64,000 bases of DNA, taken from Thalassotalea sp. PS06 (GTDB taxonomy: Bacteria > Pseudomonadota > Gammaproteobacteria > Enterobacterales > Alteromonadaceae). Position numbers and translations under genes: made by a program. Position 1 is the first letter of the stretch. Every line of letters begins with the position of its first letter. The DNA is taken from the NCBI RefSeq assembly GCF_007197775.1, contig NZ_CP041638.1, forward strand, positions 1-64,000. Direction: 5' to 3'. The notes below the pieces were generated by a model, which was not told where the DNA came from, ran no database searches, and saw only the letters and a list, made by a program, of their open reading frames with translations. This document shows, in pieces, positions 12,090 to 22,714 of the stretch.

Positions 12090-13409
12090 ATGTCATCATT
12101 TGCCAGTTTATACCCGCAACATATTGCTGAACTGCAAAAACGTACTGCGACCGCGTTAAAGCGTCATGGTGCTTCATCATTAGTGATTCATTCTGGGCAA
12201 CCAGGCAGAATTTTCCTTGATGACATGAACTATCCGTTTAAATGTAATCCACACTTTAAGCATTGGCTGCCAATAACCGAAACACCAAATTGTTGGGTAA
12301 TTGCCAACGGCGAAGACAAACCAACCTTGGTATTTTATCAGCCGCTGGATTTCTGGCACAAAGTAACGCCACTTAAAGAAGACTTCTGGAACAGCCATTT
12401 TGATATTAAAGTGATCAGCAAACCTGATGAGATAAAATCCTTATTGCCTGCTGATTTAAGCGGTGCGGTTTATATCGGTGCCCATGAAGAGCTGGCGAAA
12501 GCGCTGGGCTTTAGCCAGTTTAATGCGCAGCCTGTGCTTGATTACTTACATTATCATCGAGCTTATAAAACCGATTATGAACTTGAATGTATGCGCCAGG
12601 CCAATAAGTTGGCGGTAGCAGGTCACATTGCGGCGAAAAACTGTTTTTATGAGCAGGGTTCTGAATTTGATATTCAACTGGCGTATTTGAATGCGACAGG
12701 GCACGGTGAAAACGATGTGCCCTATGGCAATATCATCGCCTTAAATGAGAACGCGGCAATTCTTCACTACACGGTATTAGAGAAACAAAAGCCTCAGAAA
12801 TATCACTCTTTTTTGATTGATGCCGGAGCCAGCTTTCACGGATATGCTGCGGATATCACCCGCACCTATGCGTTTGCACAAAACAAGTTTGCTGAGTTGA
12901 TTACGGCGATGGATGAGATGCAAAAACGTTTAGTGACCAGATTAAAACCCGGTGCCAGCTATGTTGACCTGCATATTGAAAACCATCGCCAGTTGGCGCA
13001 GCTCCTCGTCGATTTCGATTTTGTTCGTTTATCTGCAGATCAGGTGTTCGAACAGGGCGTTACGCGTTACTTTTATCCCCATGGATTAGGTCATCATCTT
13101 GGTCTTCAGGTTCATGATATGGGTGGGTTTATGAGTGACGAGAATGGTAACACCGTAGCTGCTCCTGAACAGCATCCTTTCTTACGTACCACTCGTGGAA
13201 TCGAGAGTAAGCAAGTGTTTACTATTGAGCCTGGCCTTTACTTTATTGATGAGTTTTTAACGAACTTGTCGAAAAGTGACGTAAATTCAGCAATCAACTG
13301 GTCTTTAATTGACGAGATGAAAAAGTTTGGTGGCATTCGAATCGAAGATAACGTCATTGTCCATGATGACGGTATTGAAAATATGACTCGTGATTTAAAT
13401 CTCGCTTAA
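12090..13409 (+). CDS. pepQ: Xaa-Pro dipeptidase PepQ
   Basis: PepQ hydrolyses dipeptides with C-terminal proline and belongs to the pita-bread metallopeptidases. Starting at ATG 12090, which has AGGA at about 12077-12080, gives 439 residues (E. coli 443). An in-frame ATG 57 bases upstream has no better site. The dinuclear metal ligands are visible in IDAGASFHGYAADITRTY, HGLGHHLGLQVHD, FTIEPGLYF and GIRIEDNV. The pepQ-yigZ-trkH order is the one known from E. coli. Confidence 0.95.
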   Translation: MSSFASLYPQHIAELQKRTATALKRHGASSLVIHSGQPGRIFLDDMNYPFKCNPHFKHWLPITETPNCWVIANGEDKPTLVFYQPLDFWHKVTPLKEDFWNSHFDIKVISKPDEIKSLLPADLSGAVYIGAHEELAKALGFSQFNAQPVLDYLHYHRAYKTDYELECMRQANKLAVAGHIAAKNCFYEQGSEFDIQLAYLNATGHGENDVPYGNIIALNENAAILHYTVLEKQKPQKYHSFLIDAGASFHGYAADITRTYAFAQNKFAELITAMDEMQKRLVTRLKPGASYVDLHIENHRQLAQLLVDFDFVRLSADQVFEQGVTRYFYPHGLGHHLGLQVHDMGGFMSDENGNTVAAPEQHPFLRTTRGIESKQVFTIEPGLYFIDEFLTNLSKSDVNSAINWSLIDEMKKFGGIRIEDNVIVHDDGIENMTRDLNLA

Positions 13410-13505
13410 ACCTTATTGTCTATTTGTCGTAATACCTGTTGATACAAGTGATGGAAATCTAGATTCCATCACTTATCACTTTGTTAAATACACCATCAGG
13501 CACCA

Positions 13506-14120
13506 ATGAATTCAAAACCCTATCTGGTTCCCAGTGATTCCATTGAACACACCACCGAAGTGCTAAAAAGCCAATTTATCTGTGCGCTTGCCAGGTGCCA
13601 GAGCGCCGAAGAGTGTAAACAATTCATCGCCTCGGTCCGGGAGAAATACCCAGACGCTTCTCATCATTGTGTGGCTTTTGTTTATGATCGCCCTGAAAAT
13701 AGCCAAAGTTACGGGTTTAGTGATGATGGTGAACCGAGTGGTACCGCTGGTCGTCCGATGCTCGCGGTTTTGCAAGGGACGGAAGTCGGCGAGATTTGTG
13801 CCGTGGTTACCCGTTATTTCGGTGGCACTAAACTTGGCACTGGTGGATTGCAGCGAGCCTATGGTGGCAGTGTGCGTGAAGCATTGCAGCATTTAACCAC
13901 GCAATTAATTGTTCCAAGTATCGACATTGAGTTTGAGTGCTCGTATCAACATCTAAAAGACGTTGAGCATTGTTTGAAACTCAATACCGGCCGAATCGTT
14001 TCCCAGGAATTTGCCGAGTCTATATTGCTAACGGTTTCTCTTCCTATGGATAAAGCACCAACGTTCAAACGTGAAGTTATTGAACTAAGCAGTGGCCAGA
14101 TCCAATTCGCCGAAGAATAG
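13506..14120 (+). CDS. yigZ: YigZ/IMPACT family protein
   Basis: This 204-residue protein has the IMPACT N-terminal domain (FICALARCQSAEECKQFI, SHHCVAFVYD, FSDDGEPSGTAGRPML, TRYFGGTKLGTGGL) and a C-terminal ferredoxin-like DUF1949 domain. The biochemical role of bacterial YigZ is not settled; the eukaryotic relative IMPACT acts in translational control. The position between pepQ and trkH is conserved in gammaproteobacteria. Confidence 0.93.
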   Translation: MNSKPYLVPSDSIEHTTEVLKSQFICALARCQSAEECKQFIASVREKYPDASHHCVAFVYDRPENSQSYGFSDDGEPSGTAGRPMLAVLQGTEVGEICAVVTRYFGGTKLGTGGLQRAYGGSVREALQHLTTQLIVPSIDIEFECSYQHLKDVEHCLKLNTGRIVSQEFAESILLTVSLPMDKAPTFKREVIELSSGQIQFAEE

Positions 14121-14123
14121 GTA

Positions 14124-14172
14124 ATACCAATCACACTAAGTTTGTGCACAACTCAGAGTTAGGGCAGAGGTT
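14124..14172. repeat. Left half of the MITE-like element
   Basis: These 49 bases are identical to the left end of the element at 9816-9864, beginning with the terminal repeat ATACCAATCACA. After base 14172 the sequence departs completely and no right terminal repeat follows before trkH. It is a truncated or recombined copy starting four bases after the yigZ stop. The rest of the gap to trkH (14173-14322) shows no other feature I can name. Confidence 0.8.
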
Positions 14173-14322
14173 TAGTTACAACATAGATTTCATTGATATA
14201 GTCATTCTATATTGATGAAGGTATAACAATTCTCCTTCTCCTTCTTTCTATTTCAACGGGTTAGGCATACAATCATTTTAAAGCTAGTTATGTATTTGCC
14301 CGATAACAACAACAATTAAGCC

Positions 14323-15774
14323 ATGCAGTATTTAAACATCATCCGAATTCTTGGCCTTTTGGTAACCATTCTTAGTGTTACCATGTTGCCGCCTGCATTG
14401 GTTTCCCTGATCTATCGGGATGGGGGCGGTGTCGCGTTTTTGATGGCATTTTTCCTTTGTTTGGTGACCGGCTTTGCCTTTTGGTACCCAAATCGTAATG
14501 AAAAGGGTGAGTTAAGGGCTCGTGAAGGTTTCTTGATTGTGGTCCTGTTCTGGACCGTATTGGCAAGCTTCTCAGCGGTGCCTTTGATGCTGCTGGATAA
14601 TCCATCGTTAACCACGACCGATGCTTTCTTTGAGGCATTCTCCGGCCTGACAACAACCGGTGCCACGATTCTTACCCATATTGACGGCTTGCCCCATGCG
14701 GTGCTCTTTTATCGTCAACAACTACAGTGGTTAGGTGGTATGGGGATCATTGTTTTAGCGGTCGCAGTATTACCTATGCTAGGTGTTGGTGGCATGCAGC
14801 TTTATCGGGCGGAGACTCCGGGGCCGGTTAAAGATTCAAAAATGACCCCCAGGATCGCTGATACCGCTAAGCATTTGTGGTATATCTATCTGAGCTTAAC
14901 GATTTTATGTGCCCTGGCTTATTGGCTTGCTGGAATGAGTCCGTTTGATGCCATTGCCCATTCATTCTCAACCATTGCTATCGGTGGCTTCTCCACCCAT
15001 GATGCCAGTATCGGTTATTTTAATAATCCGATGATTAACCTAGTCTGTGTCTTCTTCCTAATTGTTGCCGGTATTAACTTTGCACTGCACTATGCGGCGA
15101 TTCAGAGTAAGAGTATACGAACCTATATCTTTGACCCTGAGTTTAAGATTTTCATTTCGATTCAGGTCATTCTAACCCTGACTTGTTTTGTCGTTCTTAT
15201 AGCATCGGGTTACAGCCAAAGTTATGAAAAAGCCTTTGATGATGCATTATTCCAGGCGGTTTCTATCAGTACTACCGCAGGTTTTGCTACCACAAACTTT
15301 TCCGACTGGCCAACCCTATTGCCGTTAATGCTTATTTTTGCCAGCTTTATCGGTGGCTGTGCTGGTAGTACCGGTGGTGGTATGAAAGTTGTGCGGGTAA
15401 TTCTGTTATACCTGCAGGGTATCCGAGAGCTCAGTCGTTTGATTCACCCTAAAGCCATTATCAATATTAAACTTGGTCGCAAAGCTCTACCGGACCGTGT
15501 CGTTGATGCTATCTGGGGTTTTTTCAGTGCCTATGCGGCGATATTTATTATTTGCATGCTGTTACTGATAGCGAGTGGCATTGACGAATTTACGGCGTTT
15601 ACTGCGGTCGCTGCCTGCTTAAATAACTTAGGCCCTGGTTTAGGTGAGGTGGCATCGAACTTCTCCAGTATCAATGACTTTTCAAAGTGGGTATTGATTA
15701 TCGCCATGTTGTTTGGACGACTGGAAATCTTTACTTTACTGGTATTATTCCTGCCTTCATTCTGGCGTGATTAA
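14323..15774 (+). CDS. trkH: Trk potassium uptake protein TrkH
   Basis: TrkH is the membrane pore subunit of the Trk K+ uptake system. The 483-residue protein has the expected repeated M1-P-M2 organisation. The four selectivity-filter loops appear as GLTTTGATI, AIGGFST, STTAGFAT and CLNNLGPGL. Length equals E. coli TrkH (483). Its regulatory partner TrkA is encoded convergently next to it. Confidence 0.96.
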   Translation: MQYLNIIRILGLLVTILSVTMLPPALVSLIYRDGGGVAFLMAFFLCLVTGFAFWYPNRNEKGELRAREGFLIVVLFWTVLASFSAVPLMLLDNPSLTTTDAFFEAFSGLTTTGATILTHIDGLPHAVLFYRQQLQWLGGMGIIVLAVAVLPMLGVGGMQLYRAETPGPVKDSKMTPRIADTAKHLWYIYLSLTILCALAYWLAGMSPFDAIAHSFSTIAIGGFSTHDASIGYFNNPMINLVCVFFLIVAGINFALHYAAIQSKSIRTYIFDPEFKIFISIQVILTLTCFVVLIASGYSQSYEKAFDDALFQAVSISTTAGFATTNFSDWPTLLPLMLIFASFIGGCAGSTGGGMKVVRVILLYLQGIRELSRLIHPKAIINIKLGRKALPDRVVDAIWGFFSAYAAIFIICMLLLIASGIDEFTAFTAVAACLNNLGPGLGEVASNFSSINDFSKWVLIIAMLFGRLEIFTLLVLFLPSFWRD

Positions 15775-15802
15775 TTTCAATAAAGAATCTTGATGATATT
15801 GC

Positions 15803-15830
15803 TGGCGATAATGATTTATGCCAGCAACTT
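15803..15830. terminator. Hairpin between trkH and trkA
   Basis: An inverted repeat TTGCTGGC / GCCAGCAA lies in the 68-base gap between convergent trkH and trkA. There is no strong T-run on either side, so it is a weak terminator candidate for one or both genes. Confidence 0.5.
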
Positions 15831-15842
15831 GTCGGGGTTTTG

Positions 15843-17219
15843 TTAGAAGAATATTGCGCTAACCGCGAACAGCTTCTCTACCTGGTGAATATATTTCTTG
15901 TCTACAAGAAACAGAATGACGTGATCGTCCGATTGAATCACGGTTGTGGAGTGGGCTATTAATACCTGATCGCCGCGAACGATGGCACCGATAGTGGTCC
16001 CAGGTGGTAATTTGATATCCTGGATCTCACGGCCAACCACTTTTGATGATTGCTCATCACCATGAGCAACCGCTTCAATCGCTTCTGCCGCACCACGGCG
16101 CAAACTGTATACATTAACGATATCGCCTTTACGAACATGGGTAAGAAGGGCCGAAATCGTTGCTTGCTGCGGAGAAACGGCGATATCCAGATCACTACCA
16201 TGAATCAAATCATGGTACGCCCCGCGCTGTACCAAAACGATAGTTTTTCTGGCGCCTAATTTTTTCGCCAGCAAAGCCGACATAATATTGGCTTCATCAT
16301 CATTGGTAACAGCAATAAACACATCCATCTGATCGATATGCTCTTCTAATAGCAACTCGGTATCCGAGGAATCTCCGACAAATACCAAAGTTTCATCGAG
16401 ATCGTTGGCAATTAATTCGGCGCGTTTCGGATTGCGCTCAATAATTTTTACCTGATGATTATCTTCCAGCATCCGAGCCAAACCTGTGCCGATATGTCCT
16501 CCGCCGGCGATCATAATTCGCTTGTAGGCGGATTCTAATTTTTGCAACTCGCTCATTACCGCGCGAATATGATTAGTTGCCGCCAGGAAGAATACTTCAT
16601 CATCGGCTTCAATAACGGTTGTACCTAAAGGTCGAATGGGCTTACCGTTACGGTAAATTGCTGCCACCCGGGTATCAATATTAGGAATGTGATCGCGAAT
16701 CGTCGATAGGGCATGGCCTACTAGCAGGCCGCCATAATAGGCTTTGATGCCAACCAGTGAAATCTTACCGCCAGCAAATTCACGCACCTGCAAGGCGCCA
16801 GGGTAGTTAATCAGACGGGCAATATCTTTGGTCACCAGTTGCTCTGGTGCAATAATGTGATCAACCGGAATGTCCTGGTTGTGGAACAGCTTCTTTTTGT
16901 ATTTAAGAATTTGCTCGGAGCGGATCCTGGCAATTTTGGTTGGTGTATCGAAGACGGTGAATGCTATCTGGCAAGCCAGCATATTGGTAGCATCATCACT
17001 AGTTACAGCAATTAACATATCCGCATCTTCTGCACCGGCTTTTGCCAGTACATCCGGGTGACTACCGTGTCCGGTAACCACCTGCAAATCCATTTTATCC
17101 TGTAACTCCCGCAGTTTATCGGAGTCTAAATCTACCAGGGTGATATCATTTTGTTCACCAACCAGATTCTCCGCTAATGTACCGCCGACCTGACCTGCAC
17201 CGAGTATGATAATTTTCAT
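15843..17219 (-). CDS. trkA: Trk system potassium uptake protein TrkA
   Basis: TrkA is the peripheral NAD(H)/nucleotide-binding regulator of TrkH. The 458-residue protein (E. coli also 458) is a tandem duplication of RCK units. The first Rossmann motif is [13 protein letters not shown] near residues 7-19. The second is [14 protein letters not shown] near residues 239-252. It is the last gene of a minus-strand run def-fmt-rsmB-trkA, 39 bases after rsmB. Confidence 0.97.
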   Translation of the reverse strand: MKIIILGAGQVGGTLAENLVGEQNDITLVDLDSDKLRELQDKMDLQVVTGHGSHPDVLAKAGAEDADMLIAVTSDDATNMLACQIAFTVFDTPTKIARIRSEQILKYKKKLFHNQDIPVDHIIAPEQLVTKDIARLINYPGALQVREFAGGKISLVGIKAYYGGLLVGHALSTIRDHIPNIDTRVAAIYRNGKPIRPLGTTVIEADDEVFFLAATNHIRAVMSELQKLESAYKRIMIAGGGHIGTGLARMLEDNHQVKIIERNPKRAELIANDLDETLVFVGDSSDTELLLEEHIDQMDVFIAVTNDDEANIMSALLAKKLGARKTIVLVQRGAYHDLIHGSDLDIAVSPQQATISALLTHVRKGDIVNVYSLRRGAAEAIEAVAHGDEQSSKVVGREIQDIKLPPGTTIGAIVRGDQVLIAHSTTVIQSDDHVILFLVDKKYIHQVEKLFAVSAIFF

Positions 17220-17258
17220 CGTCTTTACTTAACGTCTTGTTATTCTTTTAATTTACGC

Positions 17259-18614
17259 TTAATTAGCTTTTTTGCCTAGTCTGGCATAATAAAAACCATC
17301 CTTCGAGTCCTGACCGGGTAATATTTGCCAGTCATTACCATGCCCCGCACCCAGTTGAAGCCATTCGGCATCGTCGGTGTTGGCGACGAACTTCTCAACT
17401 TGCTGGCGATTTTCCTGCGGTAAAATCGAACAGGTAGCATAAATCATGGTACCACCCGGTTTTAGCGTAGACCAGACGGCTTGTAGAATCTGCTGTTGCA
17501 GCTCTACCAATTTATCGATATCACTGCTGCGACGTAACCATTTTATATCCGGATGCTTGCGAATAACGCCAGTGCCGGAGCAGGGGGCATCGAGTAATAT
17601 GCGATCAAATTGTTGCCCATCCCACCAGGCATTGGTGTCACTGGCGTCAGCACAAACTATGTCAGCAGATAACTTGAGTCGCTGCAGATTGTCAGCAACT
17701 CGATTCAAACGATGCTGCTCAACATCAAGAGCTGTTACCTTGCTGTTGTTATTGGTTAATTCGAGAATATGGCAGGTTTTGCCGCCAGGCGCTGCACAGG
17801 CATCGAGAATATGTTCATTCTCTTGTCCTTGAAGAAACACGGCCGCATGCTGCGCGGCACCATCCTGAATGGAAACGAAACCATCGGAAAAGCCGGGCAG
17901 GGTGTTAACGTCACGTGCATTTGCTAATCGAATCGCCTGCGAGTGTTTGTCCCTATGGGAAACTTCGATTTCTTCCGCGTTTAGTAGCTTAATATAATCG
18001 TCTACGGAAATTTTGCTTTGGTTAACTCTAAGCCACATAGGTGGCCGCTGCATATTGGCATCAACGATGGATTGCCAGTCGTCAGGGTAGGCGGCTTGTA
18101 AGGTCTTTAATAACCATCCTGGATGATTATATTTAACCGCATCGTTTGCATCTTTTAGCGGCTCTTCTTCACTGGTTTCATCACGCTGTACGTTGCGTAG
18201 CACACCATTAGTCAGGCCCTTCATGTGCCTGCTTTTTAAGGTGTCACAAGCGGCAACAGTCTCACTAATAGCGGCGTGATCGGGAATGCGGGTGTGTCGT
18301 AGTTGATAGATACCTACCAAAATTAAAAAATGAAAAACCCGCTGCTTACCGGTTAGCGGCTTATTGATAAATTGTCGTGATTGATATTCTAACTGTGGAA
18401 GATACCGTAAAACCCCATAACAAATTTCCTGCAATAACCCTTTGTCTTTAGGGTTGGCAAGTTTGTCCTGCGCGTTTGGCAATTCATCACCAAGCGAGCG
18501 GCCTTTATCGACTACCTGAAATAACACTTTCGCGGCAAGAGCACGAAGGTTCTTGGGCTTATTCGGCTTGCCATTGTTAGCAGTATCTTTGTTTGCGTCA
18601 GTAGCGCTCATCAC
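17259..18614 (-). CDS. rsmB: 16S rRNA (cytosine-967-C5)-methyltransferase RsmB
   Basis: RsmB (Sun/Fmu) methylates C967 of 16S rRNA with S-adenosylmethionine. The 451-residue protein has an N-terminal NusB-like RNA-binding domain and a C-terminal Rossmann methyltransferase domain with the SAM motif DACAAPGGKT, the PCSGTG motif and the catalytic-cysteine motif YATCSI. Its start overlaps the fmt stop by one base, which suggests coupling. Confidence 0.96.
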   Translation of the reverse strand: MMSATDANKDTANNGKPNKPKNLRALAAKVLFQVVDKGRSLGDELPNAQDKLANPKDKGLLQEICYGVLRYLPQLEYQSRQFINKPLTGKQRVFHFLILVGIYQLRHTRIPDHAAISETVAACDTLKSRHMKGLTNGVLRNVQRDETSEEEPLKDANDAVKYNHPGWLLKTLQAAYPDDWQSIVDANMQRPPMWLRVNQSKISVDDYIKLLNAEEIEVSHRDKHSQAIRLANARDVNTLPGFSDGFVSIQDGAAQHAAVFLQGQENEHILDACAAPGGKTCHILELTNNNSKVTALDVEQHRLNRVADNLQRLKLSADIVCADASDTNAWWDGQQFDRILLDAPCSGTGVIRKHPDIKWLRRSSDIDKLVELQQQILQAVWSTLKPGGTMIYATCSILPQENRQQVEKFVANTDDAEWLQLGAGHGNDWQILPGQDSKDGFYYARLGKKAN

Positions 18615-19585
18615 TATTTATTTCCGCAAATCTGTGTGCCTGGCTCAAACCAATCAGCCCGACCATTAAGAATATCTGCGACTGCTAAAGGTTTTTTCCC
18701 CGGAAGTTGTAATTGCGTAAGAGATAGTGCGCCATCAGCGCACTGAACGGTGATACCGTTTTTATCTGCCTGGAGAATGGTACCCGGCGCCAAATCGGAA
18801 TTACTTTCAATAACGTCAGCTTGCCAAACTTTAATGCGCTGTAATTGTTGCTTTTCATCTTCGAAATGAATTTGCGCAAATGGCCAGGGCTGATAAGCAC
18901 GAATTTTTCGCTCGAGCACTTTTGCTTTTAGGTTCCAATCAATAATCGCCTCATCTTTGTTGAGTTTGTGGGCGTAATTAGCTTCGGCATCATTTTGCGG
19001 CGTAGCGGTAGCTGAACCATCTGCCATTTTGGCAATGGTATCTGTCAGCGCTTTCGGTCCCAATAAAGCAAGCTTGTCATATAAACTGCTACTGGTTTCG
19101 TCGTTACTGATATCACAACTTGCTTTGGCGATCATATCGCCGGTGTCCAGGCCTTCGTCCATTTGCATAATGGTCACCCCAGTTTGCGCATCGCCAGCTT
19201 CAACAGCCCGTTGGATCGGGGCCGCGCCACGCCACCGAGGTAGCAGCGAGCCGTGAACATTAATGCAGCCAAGTCTTGGAGTATCAAGGATGGCTTTAGG
19301 TAGCAACAAGCCATAGGCTACCACCACCATCAAATCGGCATCAAATTCCGCCAAGGTTTGTTGGTCGGCCAAATCTTTGAAGTTTATGGGTTGTTCAATG
19401 GTCAATTGGTGATCCATCGCCAGCTGTTTTACTGCACAAGGGGTAAGCTTTTTACCACGACCAGAGGGTTTGTCTGGTGGGCAGTAAACTGCGACTATCT
19501 CATGTTCAGAGTCGATTAAGGCTTGTAAATGACGGGCAGCAAAATCCGGTGTACCGGCAAAAATTATTTTAAGTGGTGTCGACAA
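18614..19585 (-). CDS. fmt: Methionyl-tRNA formyltransferase
   Basis: Fmt formylates initiator Met-tRNA using 10-formyltetrahydrofolate. The 323 residues include the N-terminal [14 protein letters not shown] motif, the folate-site motif [17 protein letters not shown] and DTGDMI, with the C-terminal tRNA-binding OB domain. Length is as expected (E. coli 315). It lies between def and rsmB, its usual partners. Confidence 0.97.
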   Translation of the reverse strand: MSTPLKIIFAGTPDFAARHLQALIDSEHEIVAVYCPPDKPSGRGKKLTPCAVKQLAMDHQLTIEQPINFKDLADQQTLAEFDADLMVVVAYGLLLPKAILDTPRLGCINVHGSLLPRWRGAAPIQRAVEAGDAQTGVTIMQMDEGLDTGDMIAKASCDISNDETSSSLYDKLALLGPKALTDTIAKMADGSATATPQNDAEANYAHKLNKDEAIIDWNLKAKVLERKIRAYQPWPFAQIHFEDEKQQLQRIKVWQADVIESNSDLAPGTILQADKNGITVQCADGALSLTQLQLPGKKPLAVADILNGRADWFEPGTQICGNK

Positions 19586-19617
19586 GGTATGTTCCAGCGA
19601 TATTGTAGTGATTCAGG

Positions 19618-20133
19618 TTAGCTAGCGCGCTTTTGCAGGCGAGCTTCTTTTTCAAGTTTGGATTTGATCCGTTGTCGCTTCAGTGGCGATAAGTAATCGA
19701 CGAACAACACACCTTTCAAGTGATCCAGCTCATGCTGGATACAGATAGCCATCAACTCAGAGGCATCAAGTGTAAATTCATCGCCATTCTTATCCAGCGC
19801 TTTAACCGTAACTTCTGTGTTTCGCTCAACCTTGGCATAACAGCCTGGAACTGACAGGCAACCTTCTTCATTGATCATAATGTCGTCATTGCGTTCAATA
19901 ATTTCAGGATTCACCAGTACAATTGGCTCAGAGCGATCATCGCTAACGTCCATTACCACGATACGCTGATGGATATTTACCTGGGTTGCCGCCAGTCCAA
20001 CACCATTTTCGTCATACATGGTTTCGAACATGTCATCAATAATCTTACGGGTTTCGTCAGTTACTTCGGTTACTGGCTCGGCAACGGTTCTTAATCGTTC
20101 ATCCGGAAATCTTAATACGTTTAAAATAGTCAT
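19618..20133 (-). CDS. def: Peptide deformylase
   Basis: The enzyme removes the N-formyl group from nascent proteins, completing the cycle begun by Fmt. The 171-residue protein has all three motifs: GVGLAATQV near residues 44-52, EEGCLSVPG with the metal-ligand cysteine 92, and QHELDH with H134, catalytic E135 and H138. It is the first gene of the minus-strand operon and is divergent from the LysM gene. Confidence 0.97.
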   Translation of the reverse strand: MTILNVLRFPDERLRTVAEPVTEVTDETRKIIDDMFETMYDENGVGLAATQVNIHQRIVVMDVSDDRSEPIVLVNPEIIERNDDIMINEEGCLSVPGCYAKVERNTEVTVKALDKNGDEFTLDASELMAICIQHELDHLKGVLFVDYLSPLKRQRIKSKLEKEARLQKRAS

Positions 20134-20434
20134 GGTTATGAAAGAGGTTGGTCATATCTAACTTAGGGTTAATAGGGCTAATTCTAGCCGTTTTCGAATT
20201 AAAAAGATATTCGCCTTCTCGGTTTACGGGACTGATAATTGAATTGTTGAAAATCCTGGTTCGATTCAACAGACGCTTTCAGGCTCTAGTTATTTTGTCG
20301 CGACAGTGATATGTTTATTATGCCTTTATTTCTCACTGAAATCGGGCTTTAACTTGGCATAGTAAAGTGGCCAGCAACTTGTAGGGGAACTTTGTAAGTC
20401 TGCGGCTGCGTTTGCTTAAAATGGAACCAACTAA
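20134..20434. other. Divergent intergenic region def / LysM gene
   Basis: About 300 bases separate divergent def and the LysM gene. The region must hold both promoters. I see AT-rich stretches but no repeat, no strong operator and no hexamer pair convincing enough to mark. Confidence 0.5.
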
Positions 20435-21550
20435 ATGCTAAAAAAAATACTAATAACCACTTTCTGCATTCTGACCTCCGCGTTGGTATTGGCTGATCAG
20501 CTTACGCTTAAAGATGATGCGCCAAAAACCTATGTGGTCAAAAAAGGGGATACCCTTTGGGATATTTCAGCTATGTATCTGGAAGAGCCTTGGTTATGGC
20601 CAAAATTATGGCGTTGGAACCCGGAAATTAATAACCCCCACTTAATTTATCCGGGCGATGAGCTGCGATTAGCGTTTGACGAACACGGTCAGCCAATTCT
20701 GGTGAAAGATAATTCTGAATCCAGTGGTAAACCTGAATACAAATGGTCACCGCAAATTCGTAAACAAATCAAGGATGCGAATCCTATTACCATCTTACCT
20801 CTTGAAGAATTAGCGCCTCTGCTGAACTACTCCAACGTGTTAACTAAAGATATTTTAGATGACGCCGCGGTTGTATTAGGTGCTGACGAAAAATATAAAT
20901 CTCATGTTGAAGGTGCAATTTTGTATGCCAAAGGAGATTTACAGGCAGGTAAAAGTTATGCGATTTACAAGAAGGGTGGGCCAATAATAGATCCGGAGAC
21001 CGGAGAACAACTTGGCCATTATGCAATTCTTGCTGGTACCGCACGCGGCTTGCGTGATGGTAGTCTCGCCGATCGTATTCCTGCGTCGTTAATGCTGGAG
21101 AACTCCCGCCGTGAAATTCGTGCTGGCGATGTTATTCTTGAAGTGAACGAAGACCAGTTGCTACCTGCGTTTTATGCAATGCGTAATGCTCAGAGTAATG
21201 ATATTCAGGCCCAGTTCATTAGCAACCACAACAATGTTCGCGAATTTGGTAAGTTTGAAATCGTACTTCTGAACAAAGGTGCGAATGCCAATATTCAGGA
21301 AGGTGAGGTTTATGCGATTGATCGCCAAAGCCCAGAAGTGATTGATACCGAAGATGGTCCTATCTACGAAGAAGATGCGTCACGTTGGTATCGTCTAACC
21401 AAAGGCGATGATTCGAAAGATAGATATCAGATGCCGATTGAAAACATTGGTCATCTTGTGGTTTTCAAAGTTCAGGAAAAAACCAGTTTTGCCGTAGTAT
21501 TAGCTACCACCAAACCGGTAAGACTAACCGATATGGTTACTGCCCCATAA
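20435..21550 (+). CDS. LysM domain exported protein
   Basis: The 371-residue protein begins with a signal peptide (MLKKILITTFCILTSALVLA) followed by one LysM peptidoglycan-binding domain at about 34-82, recognisable from YVVKKGDTLWDIS and the NPHLIYPGDEL end. The remaining 290 residues have no motif I recognise. The gene is a common neighbour of def, fmt and dprA in marine gammaproteobacteria, and a cell-wall-associated role is inferred from LysM only. A terminator follows. Confidence 0.88.
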   Translation: MLKKILITTFCILTSALVLADQLTLKDDAPKTYVVKKGDTLWDISAMYLEEPWLWPKLWRWNPEINNPHLIYPGDELRLAFDEHGQPILVKDNSESSGKPEYKWSPQIRKQIKDANPITILPLEELAPLLNYSNVLTKDILDDAAVVLGADEKYKSHVEGAILYAKGDLQAGKSYAIYKKGGPIIDPETGEQLGHYAILAGTARGLRDGSLADRIPASLMLENSRREIRAGDVILEVNEDQLLPAFYAMRNAQSNDIQAQFISNHNNVREFGKFEIVLLNKGANANIQEGEVYAIDRQSPEVIDTEDGPIYEEDASRWYRLTKGDDSKDRYQMPIENIGHLVVFKVQEKTSFAVVLATTKPVRLTDMVTAP

Positions 21551-21561
21551 GCAGTTAAAAG

Positions 21562-21583
21562 AAGGGCCTACGGGCCCTTTTTT
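21562..21583 (+). terminator. Rho-independent terminator after the LysM gene
   Basis: AAGGGCC-TAC-GGGCCCTT followed by a T-run begins 11 bases after the stop codon and ends just before dprA. Confidence 0.92.
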
Positions 21584-21610
21584 ATTTTGGCAGAACCTCA
21601 GGATGAGAAT

Positions 21611-22705
21611 ATGCCAAACGACACACTTTACTGGCTGGCGCTGCATACGTTAACCGGTATCACTACCCAACAAAAATTGTTGCTTACGGAAAAGTATTCC
21701 ATACAACAACTATTCACTTTAGATAGCTCTGAGTTATCTTCTCTTGGCTTGTCTTATCGCCAGGCTTCAGGATTATCGGTTAATCAGTTAAACCAGGCGG
21801 AACATATATTAGAGCAATGTGAACAGCTAGGTATTTCATGCGTTGCTTACAGTGACAGCGATTATCCCGTATTGCTGCAACAAATCCCAGATCCACCGTT
21901 GTTGTTATTCGTACAGGGAAATCCTGATTTGCTGAAAACCCCGCAAGTAGCTATCGTCGGTCCCCGAATGGCCAGTTATTCTGCGGTTGATCATGCTAAG
22001 GAGTTCGCTCAAGGATTGATTGAAGCTGGTTTTACAATAACCTCAGGAATGGCACTTGGTATTGATAGTGCGGCCCATCAGGGAGCGCTGCGCTGTCACG
22101 GTAATACCATTGCTGTCGTCGCTACAGGTCTGGAACAGGTGTATCCAAAGCGTAATAGACCGTTAGCTACACAGATTCTTGAAAACAATGGCGCTATCGT
22201 TTCCGAATATGTTCCTGGAACGCCGCCAAGAGCAGGCCACTTCCCAAAACGCAATCGCATTATCACCGGCTTGAGTCTTGCGACTTTGGTGATTGAAGCG
22301 GCGTTAAAAAGTGGTAGCCTGATTTCTGCCAGATTAGCGATGGAGCAAAACCGCGAAGTTTTTGCCGTCCCGGGGTCGATTAATAATCCCAATGCCAGGG
22401 GATGTCACCAGTTAATAAAATCGGGCGCTCATTTAGCGGAAAGTAACGAAGATATAACGTCTGTGCTGACGACATTTACATCAAATTTACAAGCTCAAAA
22501 AAAATCTAAAAAAATCAAAAAAATCGAATCACAAGACTTGTTTCTCGATCCATTGTTAGCTAGTGTGGACTATGAAGCAACGCCCGCAGATGTGGTTGCT
22601 TCCCGGTGTAAACTTCCTGTAGAAGAAGTGTTAACCCGGCTTACCATTCTGGAGCTAAGAGGGCTGGTTGTTGCGGTACCAGGTGGCTTCCTAAAACAAA
22701 AATAG
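21611..22705 (+). CDS. dprA: DNA-processing protein DprA
   Basis: DprA (Smf) protects incoming single-stranded DNA and loads RecA during natural transformation. The protein has a helical N-terminal region, a Rossmann-like DprA core with GPRMASYSA, TSGMALGIDSAAHQGAL and FPKRNRIITGLS, and a C-terminal winged-helix region. An in-frame TTG at 21587 overlaps the preceding terminator, whereas ATG 21611 has AGGA seven bases upstream, so 21611 (364 residues) is chosen. A lysine-rich linker (KKSKKIKKIE) near residue 300 precedes the C-terminal domain. Confidence 0.94.
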   Translation: MPNDTLYWLALHTLTGITTQQKLLLTEKYSIQQLFTLDSSELSSLGLSYRQASGLSVNQLNQAEHILEQCEQLGISCVAYSDSDYPVLLQQIPDPPLLLFVQGNPDLLKTPQVAIVGPRMASYSAVDHAKEFAQGLIEAGFTITSGMALGIDSAAHQGALRCHGNTIAVVATGLEQVYPKRNRPLATQILENNGAIVSEYVPGTPPRAGHFPKRNRIITGLSLATLVIEAALKSGSLISARLAMEQNREVFAVPGSINNPNARGCHQLIKSGAHLAESNEDITSVLTTFTSNLQAQKKSKKIKKIESQDLFLDPLLASVDYEATPADVVASRCKLPVEEVLTRLTILELRGLVVAVPGGFLKQK

Positions 22706-22714
22706 GGGATAGTT

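Noticed and set aside
13582..13896. Overlapping 104-residue frame on the plus strand within yigZ
   Set aside because: It is a shifted shadow of yigZ, which has strong family motifs in its own frame.
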